Shown here one piece after another: positions 57,611 through 64,000 of a stretch of DNA of 64,000 bases. Under the pieces are notes generated by a model. It was not told the DNA's origin, ran no database searches, and saw only the letters and a list, made by a program, of their open reading frames with translations. The stretch's first letter is position 1. Every line of letters starts with the position of its first letter. The DNA is from Rhodovulum sp. PH10 (GTDB lineage Bacteria; Pseudomonadota; Alphaproteobacteria; Rhizobiales; Xanthobacteraceae). The stretch spans positions 1 through 64,000 of the forward strand of contig NZ_AKZI01000011.1 in assembly GCF_000293785.1 (NCBI RefSeq). Direction: 5' to 3'. A program made the position numbers and the translations under genes.

Positions 57611-58294
57611 TCAGGCCGCGACCAGCCCGTGCCTCTCCGCGTGAGCGCGCCACCAAACCTCGAGCGCCTCCGCCTCGGCCGGCAGCAGCACCGCGAGCTC
57701 GCCGGCGAATTTTTCCCACGCCGGCATCGCCTTCGGCGTCACCACGCAGGCGACCGGCACGCCCGCCGACACCGCGGCCTGGAACGCCGCCATCAGCCCG
57801 CCGCGCTCGGCCTCCTGGCCGCCGAACCGCGCCAGCACGACGAGCTTCGCCCCCGCGGCGATCTCCCGCTCGACGCCCGCGCAGGCACCGGCGAGCCGCT
57901 GGGTGTCGAGGCTGCACGCCTCCGAGCCCGGCCCGAGGTTTTGATGGATGCCGATGATCTCGCCGGTGGTGAGGTCGAGCAGCGCGCCGCCACAGCCGCA
58001 GCCGTCGTGGCCGCCATGATCGCCGTGCCCGTGTCCGTGGTGGTGGTGATGCCCACCGCCGGGCTGTCGCGAGCCGTCGTCCGGCGGCAGGATCACCCCG
58101 GCGAGCGGCACGCCCTCGGCCTGCCGGCGGCGGGCGAAGGCGGCGAGCCGGTCGGCCGCGCCGGTGCCGGGTCCGCCCAGAATGGCGGCGATCGGTTTGG
58201 CGGCGATGGGGGCGGCGGCGATGGGGTTGGCCGTGGCCGGTGCGGCGGCCGTGGGTGCGGCGGCGATCGGCGCGGCGGCTTCGTCGGGCCTCAT
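57611..58294 (-). CDS. DUF2478 protein with His-rich loop
   Basis: A 227-residue protein of the DUF2478 (NTPase/THEP1-like) family, usually found near molybdenum or nickel genes. The C-terminal core reads SLDTQRLAGACAGVEREIAAGAKLVVLARFGGQEAERGG. An N-terminal Ala/Pro repeat is followed by a metal-binding insert at residues 79-103 (ten His, two Cys, rich in Gly). GAGGAG precedes ATG 58294. Context: divergent to pdxY, with hypF and moeA nearby; it may store or sense metal. Confidence 0.78.
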   Translation of the reverse strand: MRPDEAAAPIAAAPTAAAPATANPIAAAPIAAKPIAAILGGPGTGAADRLAAFARRRQAEGVPLAGVILPPDDGSRQPGGGHHHHHGHGHGDHGGHDGCGCGGALLDLTTGEIIGIHQNLGPGSEACSLDTQRLAGACAGVEREIAAGAKLVVLARFGGQEAERGGLMAAFQAAVSAGVPVACVVTPKAMPAWEKFAGELAVLLPAEAEALEVWWRAHAERHGLVAA

Positions 58295-58440
58295 GAAAAA
58301 TCTCCTCGATCGAGCGTCGATTGCTGTACCCGGCACGATACAGCCTAGCACGCCGGCACCGCCTCCGCCTGTCGTTTTCTTTTGCAGAAGCCGCCTCGGC
58401 AGGCTACCGAATCCGCTCCATTCAACGATCTCCGAACGGC

Positions 58441-59289
58441 ATGAACATTCTCTCGATTCAATCGCACGTCGCTTTCGGTCACGTCGGCAACGCCTCCGCG
58501 GTCTTCCCGCTGCAGCGGCTCGGCTGCGAGGTGTGGCCGATCCATACCGTCCAGTTCTCCAACCACACCGGCTACGGCGCCTGGAAGGGGCGGGTGTTCG
58601 ACGGCGACATGATCGGCGAGGTGTTGGAGGGCATTGCCGAGCGCGGCGTGCTCGCCGGCTGCGACGGCGTGCTGTCGGGCTATATGGGCGAGGCGGACAT
58701 CGGCGCGGCGATCCTCGACGCGGTGGCGACGGTGCGCGCCGCCAACCACGCCGCCCGCTACTGCTGCGACCCGGTGATCGGCGACGTCGGCCGCGGCGTG
58801 TTCGTGCGCCCCGGCCTGCCGGAGTTCATCCGCGAGCGGGCGGTGCCGGCGGCCGACATCATCACGCCGAACCAGTTCGAGCTCGATTATCTCGCCGGCC
58901 GCTCGTCGGCGACGCTCGCCGACGCCAAGGCCGCGGTCGATGCGGTGCACGCGCTCGGCCCGAGCGTCATTCTGGTGACCTCGCTGCACACCGACGAGAC
59001 GCCGGCGGATGCGATCGATCTCCTCGCCTCCGGGCCGGACGGCCGCTTCCGCCTGCGCACGCCGAAGCTCGACCTTTCGATCAACGGCGCGGGCGACGCC
59101 ATCGCGGCGCTGTTCTTCTTCCACCACCTCGCCACCGGCTCGACCGCCGATGCGCTGGCCCGCTCGGCCTCCTCGGTGTTCGGCCTCCTGAAGCGCACGG
59201 CGGACGCGAAATCGCGCGAAATCCTCACCGTCGCCGCGCAGGACGAGTTCGTCGCGCCCTCGCGCATGTTTTCCGTCGAGGCGGTGTGA
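58441..59289 (+). CDS. pdxY: Pyridoxal kinase
   Basis: A 282-residue kinase of the PdxY type. The N terminus ([28 protein letters not shown]), the anion hole region YCCDPVIGD and [16 protein letters not shown] (with the catalytic Asp) are family signatures. It phosphorylates pyridoxal to PLP. Its stop overlaps the NUDIX start as GTGA. Confidence 0.93.
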   Translation: MNILSIQSHVAFGHVGNASAVFPLQRLGCEVWPIHTVQFSNHTGYGAWKGRVFDGDMIGEVLEGIAERGVLAGCDGVLSGYMGEADIGAAILDAVATVRAANHAARYCCDPVIGDVGRGVFVRPGLPEFIRERAVPAADIITPNQFELDYLAGRSSATLADAKAAVDAVHALGPSVILVTSLHTDETPADAIDLLASGPDGRFRLRTPKLDLSINGAGDAIAALFFFHHLATGSTADALARSASSVFGLLKRTADAKSREILTVAAQDEFVAPSRMFSVEAV

Positions 59290-60011
59290 CGGTGCCGCCC
59301 CGGTCCTTCGCGGACGGCGAGGTCGTGCCGCTCGAGCGCCTCGCGCTGACGCTCGCCCCGTTCGACTGGCCGTTCGCGCGCGAGAAGCGGGCCGAGATCG
59401 ACGCGCATTTCGCAGACCTTCAGGCGCGGCTCGCCCATGTGTGGAACGGCCGCATCCTCCTGATGCGCGAGCCGGTGCTGGCGGACGGCGTGCTGCACGC
59501 CCGCTTCTTCGAGACGGACTATGCGAGCTTCCTCGCCTGGCGCGATTGGGGCTGGCCCACCCGCGACGTGATCAATTCCTTCGCGATGGGCGCGCTGCGC
59601 GCGGCCGACGGCGCCTACCTGCTCGGCGAGATGGCGGAAGGCACCGCCAACGAAGGCTCGGTCTATTTTCCCTGCGGCACGCCCGACCCGAGCGACATGC
59701 GCGGCGACACCGTCGATTTCGCCGGCAGCGTCGCTCGCGAGGTTTTGGAGGAGACCGGCCTCTCGCCGGACGATTACACCGCCGGCGGTTGGGTGATGGT
59801 GCCGGCCGGGCCGCGGCTCGCGCTGATCCGGGTGTTGCAATCGGCCGCGCCGGCCGACGCTTTGCGGGCCCGTATCCTGCAACACCTCGCGCGAGAACAA
59901 ACGCCGGAGCTCGCAAATATCCGCATCGTGCGCGGGCCGGACGACCTCGATCCGGCGATGCCGGATTTCGTCGAGATCTTTCTGCGCTGGGCGTGGCGGG
60001 CGGTGATGTGA
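59286..60011 (+). CDS. NUDIX hydrolase
   Basis: A 241-residue protein. The Nudix helix lies at about residue 150: FAGSVAREVLEETGLSPDDY, fitting REUxEExGU. The N-terminal extension of about 120 residues resembles the NUDIX proteins found next to hypF-type or cobalamin genes. GTG 59286 overlaps the pdxY stop; GTG 59292 is the alternative. Its substrate is unknown. Confidence 0.8.
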   Translation: MTVPPRSFADGEVVPLERLALTLAPFDWPFAREKRAEIDAHFADLQARLAHVWNGRILLMREPVLADGVLHARFFETDYASFLAWRDWGWPTRDVINSFAMGALRAADGAYLLGEMAEGTANEGSVYFPCGTPDPSDMRGDTVDFAGSVAREVLEETGLSPDDYTAGGWVMVPAGPRLALIRVLQSAAPADALRARILQHLAREQTPELANIRIVRGPDDLDPAMPDFVEIFLRWAWRAVM

Positions 60012-60066
60012 CGGGCGCCGCGCTTTCGATTACGCTGCCGGCGGAAATCGCGGTGGAACCGGTGGC

Positions 60067-63000
60067 GTGAGCGGTCGGCAAACGTTCGATCCCGGCGTGG
60101 TGCGGATCGTGGTCGGGCTCGCCGGCCGGCGGATCGTCTCCGTGCGCGTTGCCGCCGAGCGGCCGCGCGGGCTCGGCGCGGTGGTCGCCGGCCGTCCGCC
60201 GCAGGCGGTGCCGCCGCTGGTGCGGCGGCTGTTCGCGCTGTGCGGCGAATCGCAGTCGGTCGCGGCCGCCCATGCCCTGCGGATGGCCGGCGCCGACATC
60301 GCCCCCGCCGATCCTTTGGTGGATGCCGTGCGGCTCGCGGCCGAGCGGCTCGCCGAGCATTTGCGCGGCCTGGTGATCGGCTGGGGCGCCGCGGTGCCGC
60401 TCGAGGCCGAGGCGCTGGCCGCCGTGCGCACCGCGCTCGCCGGCAACGCCGCTGCGCCTGCCGACATTCTTCGCGCACTCCGTCGTCTCGGGATCGGGGC
60501 GGGCGGGCCGGTGCCGGTGAACTCCTGGGCCGAGCGCTTGCTCGCGCAGGCAGAGGCCGATGCGCCGGGCCTCGACGCGCCGCCCGATCCGCTGAGCGCG
60601 GCCGATGACGCCGCGGTGCTCGCCGCGCTGTTCGCCGAAGGCGAGGTGTTTTCCGCCGCCCCTCGCCTGACCGGCCGCCGGCCGCAGACCGGGCCCGCCG
60701 CCCGCGCCGCGCAGGCGGATTTTTCGGTGAAGAATCCCGCCACCGCCGCCGGCCGGCTTTTTGCGCGCTTTACCGAGATCGCCGAAGCCGCCGCGCTGTT
60801 GGCACATCCGCGTGATCCCGGCTGGGTCACCGCCGGCCGGCTCGCCGACGGCGTCGGCTATGCCGCGGTGGAATCGCCGCGCGGGCGGCTCTACCACCTC
60901 GTCACCCTCGACCGCTCGGGCCAGGTCGCACGCCATCTGGTGCTCGCCCCGACCGAATGGAATTTCGCCGACGGCGGCCCGTTCGCGGCCGCGCTCGAGG
61001 GCCTCGCAATCGGCGAGGGCGACGCAAAGACCGTGGTCGGGCGGCTCGCGAGCCTGTTCGATCCGTGCGTCGGCACCGACGTGACGATCGCGGAGCAACC
61101 GAGAGGGCGGGAAGAAATTCGATTGCGCGGGGTCGTGCAGGGCGTCGGCATGCGGCCCTTCGTGTTCGGGCTCGCAGAAAAATTCGGACTCGCCGGATCG
61201 GTGCGCAACGACGCCGAGGGCGTGCTGATCGACGCCGAAGGTTTTCTGCTCGACGCCTTCGCCGATGCGCTCCTCTCGAAGGCGCCGCCGCTCGCCCGCA
61301 TCGACGCGCTCGAGCGCACGCCGCTGCCGCTCGCCGGGGCGAAGGCGTTCGTCATCGAGGACAGCGTTTCCGGCAGTGCCGCGACCCGTATCGCGCCCGA
61401 CGCCGCGACCTGCGAGGCCTGCCTCGACGAGCTGTTCGACCCCGACAGCCGCTTTCATCTCTATCCGTTCGTCAACTGCACGCATTGCGGCCCGCGCTAC
61501 ACCATCACCCGCCGCATCCCCTACGACCGCCCCAATACGGCGATGGCCGGCTTTGCCATGTGCCCGGCCTGCGCGGCCGCCTATCGAAATCCGCGCGACC
61601 GGCGCTTTCACGCCGAGCCGATCGCCTGCCCGGTGTGCGGGCCGCGGCTCGGCCACCCGGTGGAGGAGATCGCTGCGGCCCTGCGCGAAGGAAAGACCGT
61701 CGCGCTGAAGGGGATCGGCGGCTTTCATCTGATGTGCGACGCGACCAACGAAACCGCGGTGTCGGAGCTGCGCCGCCGCAAGGCGCGCGAGGCAAAGCCG
61801 TTCGCGGTGATGGTCGCCAATGCCGCCTCGCTCGATTTGTTTGCATCCGCCGCCGACGCGCATCGTGATCTGATCACGACACCCGCCCGGCCGATCGTGC
61901 TGATGCCCCTGCGCGACAAAGCCCCGCCCGGCGTGCCGGCGCTCGCGCCCTCCGTTACTCCGAATCTCTCACGTGTCGGCATGGTGCTGCCTTATGCGCC
62001 GGTGCATCATCTGCTGTTCCACGCGCTGCTCGGCGCCCCGCAGGACACCGCGTGGCGCGAGGCGCCGCAGTCCGTCGCGCTGCTCGCGACCAGCGCCAAT
62101 CCCGGCGGCGAGCCCTTGGTGGTCGACGACGCCGACGCCGCGCGGCGGCTTTCGGGCATCGCCGACCTGATCGTCACCCACGACCGGCCGATCGTCGTGC
62201 GGGCCGACGATTCGGTGATGACGGTGGTCGACGGCGCACCGGCCTTTCTGCGCCGCGCCCGCGGTTTCGTGCCGGACCCGGTGGATCTGGGCACGGATGG
62301 TCCGTGCGTGCTGGCGGTCGGCGCGCATCTGAAGACGACCGTCACGGTGACGCGCGGCCGCGAGGCGTTCGTCTCGCAGCACATCGGCGATCTCGACACC
62401 GCCGAGACGGTCCGCTTCTATCGCGAGACGGTGGCGCATCTTCTCGCGGTGCTCGACGTGAGGCCGGAGACGGTCGTCTGTGATCTGCATCCCGACTACC
62501 GCTCGACCCGCTTCGCCGAGGAGACCGGCCTGCCGCTCCTGCGGGTGCAGCATCACGCCGCCCACATCGCTGCGATCGCCGCCGAGCACGGCGTGATGGG
62601 GCCGCTGCTCGGTGTCGCGCTCGACGGTCACGGCATCGGCGAAATCGCCGGAAAAGCTGGCGGCAACTGGGGCGGCGAGCTGATGCGGCTCGACGGCTTT
62701 TCGTGGCAGCGGCTCGGCCATCTCGCGCCGCTCGCGCTGCCGGGCGGCGACCGGGCGGCCCGCGAGCCGTGGCGGATGGCGCTCGCCGCGCTCGCGGCGG
62801 TGGATCGACTCGACGAGGCGGCGGCGCGGTTTCCGAGCATTTCGATCGCCAAGGCTTTGGCGGCAAGGGTTTCGGACGCGCCGGTCACCACCAGCCTCGG
62901 CCGCCTGTTCGACGCCGCCGCTGGCCTCTTGGGCGTGCGCACGCATCAGGACTACGAGGGGCAGGCGGCGATGGAGCTCGAGGCGTTGGTCGAGACGCCG

Positions 63001-63339
63001 CGCGTGCTGAAGGACGGCTTCGTGATCACCAACGGCGTCTTGGATGTCTCGCCGCTGCTGGCCGCGCTCGCCGATCAGCAAGATCGCCGCACCGGCGCGG
63101 AGATGTTTCACGGCACGCTGATCGACGGCATCACGACATGGATCGCCGCGGCAGCGAAGCTGGACGGGTCGCGCGCAGTGGCGCTCGGCGGCGGCTGCCT
63201 GATGAACAAAATTCTGGCGGAAGGGCTCGCCGATGCTTTGCGCACGCGCGGCCTGACGCCGCTCTTGGCGCGAAAACTGCCGCCGAACGACGGCGGGCTG
63301 TCGCTCGGTCAGGCGGCGATGGCGCGGGCGATGGAGTGA
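60067..63339 (+). CDS. hypF: HupK-HypF fusion hydrogenase maturation protein
   Basis: A 1090-residue protein; single HypF is about 750. Residues about 1-345 are HupK-like, a hydrogenase large-subunit relative: HLVLAPTEWNFADGGPF then LFDPCVGTDVTI near 330, where only one of the usual CxxC pair remains. HypF starts near residue 349: acylphosphatase (LRGVVQGVGMRPFVF), Zn-finger pairs CEAC (449), CTHC, CPAC, CPVC, a YrdC domain, and a Kae1-like carbamoyltransferase (VQHHAAHIAA near 827, GGGCLMNK near 1039). HypF makes the thiocarboxamide for Fe-CN of [NiFe]-hydrogenase. GTG start; no strong ribosome site. Confidence 0.88.
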   Translation: MSGRQTFDPGVVRIVVGLAGRRIVSVRVAAERPRGLGAVVAGRPPQAVPPLVRRLFALCGESQSVAAAHALRMAGADIAPADPLVDAVRLAAERLAEHLRGLVIGWGAAVPLEAEALAAVRTALAGNAAAPADILRALRRLGIGAGGPVPVNSWAERLLAQAEADAPGLDAPPDPLSAADDAAVLAALFAEGEVFSAAPRLTGRRPQTGPAARAAQADFSVKNPATAAGRLFARFTEIAEAAALLAHPRDPGWVTAGRLADGVGYAAVESPRGRLYHLVTLDRSGQVARHLVLAPTEWNFADGGPFAAALEGLAIGEGDAKTVVGRLASLFDPCVGTDVTIAEQPRGREEIRLRGVVQGVGMRPFVFGLAEKFGLAGSVRNDAEGVLIDAEGFLLDAFADALLSKAPPLARIDALERTPLPLAGAKAFVIEDSVSGSAATRIAPDAATCEACLDELFDPDSRFHLYPFVNCTHCGPRYTITRRIPYDRPNTAMAGFAMCPACAAAYRNPRDRRFHAEPIACPVCGPRLGHPVEEIAAALREGKTVALKGIGGFHLMCDATNETAVSELRRRKAREAKPFAVMVANAASLDLFASAADAHRDLITTPARPIVLMPLRDKAPPGVPALAPSVTPNLSRVGMVLPYAPVHHLLFHALLGAPQDTAWREAPQSVALLATSANPGGEPLVVDDADAARRLSGIADLIVTHDRPIVVRADDSVMTVVDGAPAFLRRARGFVPDPVDLGTDGPCVLAVGAHLKTTVTVTRGREAFVSQHIGDLDTAETVRFYRETVAHLLAVLDVRPETVVCDLHPDYRSTRFAEETGLPLLRVQHHAAHIAAIAAEHGVMGPLLGVALDGHGIGEIAGKAGGNWGGELMRLDGFSWQRLGHLAPLALPGGDRAAREPWRMALAALAAVDRLDEAAARFPSISIAKALAARVSDAPVTTSLGRLFDAAAGLLGVRTHQDYEGQAAMELEALVETPRVLKDGFVITNGVLDVSPLLAALADQQDRRTGAEMFHGTLIDGITTWIAAAAKLDGSRAVALGGGCLMNKILAEGLADALRTRGLTPLLARKLPPNDGGLSLGQAAMARAME

Positions 63340-63343
63340 GACA

Positions 63344-64000
63344 ATGCGGCTCGACGAGATGGAGCGGCTCGTTCGCGAGCAGACGAAGCCCGTGGAGGGC
63401 GTCGAGGAAGTCTTGCTGCGCGCCGCCGCCGGGCGGGTGATCGCCAAGGACATCGCGGCGCGGCTCGACCTGCCGCCGTTCGACAACTCCGCCGTCGACG
63501 GCTTTGCCGTGCGCCATGCCGACATCGCCGCGGGCGACACGCGGCTGACGGTGGTCGATCGCGTCACCGCCGGCCACACCGCGACCCACGCGGTGGGGCC
63601 CGACGAGGCGGTTCGCATTTTTACCGGCGCGCCGATGCCGGCGGGCGCCGACACCGTGGTGATGCAAGAGCATGCGCGCGTTGCGGGCGACAGCGTCACC
63701 GTTCCTGCGCTGCCGGCCGGCGCCAATCGCCGGCGGGCCGGCGAGGACGTGGCGAAAGGCTCGGTGCTGCTGCCGGCCGGGCGCAAGCTCGCGGCGGCCG
63801 ATGTCGCGCTCGCCGCCTCGCAGGGTTTTGCGACGCTGCCGGTGCGGCGGCGGGTCGAGGTCGCGCTGTTCTCGACCGGCGACGAGGTGACCGAGCCCGG
63901 GCATCCGCTCGCGCCCGGCGGCATCCACGACGCCAATCGTTATCTGCTGATGGCGCTGCTCGCGCGGCCCGGCGTCGGCGTCCACGATCTCGGCATCCTC
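63344..64000 (+). CDS. moeA: Molybdopterin molybdenumtransferase MoeA (partial)
   Basis: The first 219 residues; the gene runs off the window. The N terminus LPPFDNSAVDGFAVRHADI and RIFTGAPMPAGADTVVMQEH are MoeA signatures, as is VALFSTGDEVTEPGHPLAPG. MoeA inserts molybdenum into adenylylated molybdopterin. It starts 4 bp after the hypF stop, so it is probably co-transcribed with it. Confidence 0.94.
   Translation, partial: MRLDEMERLVREQTKPVEGVEEVLLRAAAGRVIAKDIAARLDLPPFDNSAVDGFAVRHADIAAGDTRLTVVDRVTAGHTATHAVGPDEAVRIFTGAPMPAGADTVVMQEHARVAGDSVTVPALPAGANRRRAGEDVAKGSVLLPAGRKLAAADVALAASQGFATLPVRRRVEVALFSTGDEVTEPGHPLAPGGIHDANRYLLMALLARPGVGVHDLGIL

Overview
The window reads as high-GC chromosomal DNA of an alphaproteobacterium, most likely order Hyphomicrobiales (Rhizobiales). 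Signs are a CtrA-inhibitor SciP (DUF1153), FlbD, short FliN and FliH, an mraZ-to-murD cluster, meso-DAP-type MurE, PmtA-type lipid methyltransferase, an Irr-type iron control element, and alphaproteobacterial intergenic repeats. A HupK/HypF maturase suggests a nickel-hydrogenase metabolism, as in phototrophic or diazotrophic members. Genus is not assigned.

Layout. 0.3-6.1 kb: DsbA-like protein and M48-TPR periplasmic protease (minus), then an aminotransferase, a Zur-type regulator and ispG (plus). 6.1-17.3 kb: dcw (division and cell wall) cluster on the minus strand in the order mraZ-rsmH-ftsL-ftsI-[HigB/HigA-like toxin-antitoxin; opposite-strand GIY-YIG-like gene]-murE-murF-mraY-murD, with a four-repeat MraZ operator upstream of mraZ. 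17.5-24.2 kb: metallophosphoesterase, Ser/Thr kinase-UspA fusion, PRC-barrel protein, amidase, LysR regulator, three related microproteins and the RNase P RNA gene. 24.5-26.2 kb: DUF1236 protein, then flavodoxin-DUF2023 behind a candidate Irr box. 26.8-30.7 kb: the detached second part of dcw, ftsW-murG-murC. 30.7-36.3 kb: a glutamine amidotransferase translationally coupled to a 587-aa protein with a DxDTTA motif, an AsmA-like protein and DUF4396. 36.6-41.1 kb: leuA behind a leucine-rich leader peptide, a GNAT acetyltransferase and minCDE. 41.3-50.5 kb: flagellar genes flbD, fliN, fliH, fliG, fliF, sciP, flgD, fliK. 50.8-57.4 kb: mnmA, pmtA-like gene, HepT/MntA toxin-antitoxin pair, quinone oxidoreductase, DUF6496 and treZ. 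57.6-64 kb: DUF2478 with a His-rich loop, pdxY, NUDIX, a hupK-hypF fusion and the start of moeA.

Much of the window is envelope growth and division (dcw, min, amidase, AsmA) next to CtrA-linked motility genes. The right end looks like cofactor assembly (Ni-Fe hydrogenase, molybdopterin). The most unusual items are the HupK-HypF fusion, the microprotein family near rnpB, the amidotransferase/DxDTTA pair, the leucine attenuator, the MraZ and Irr operators, and the split dcw cluster interrupted by a toxin-antitoxin island. All family assignments come from reading motifs; no searches were run.
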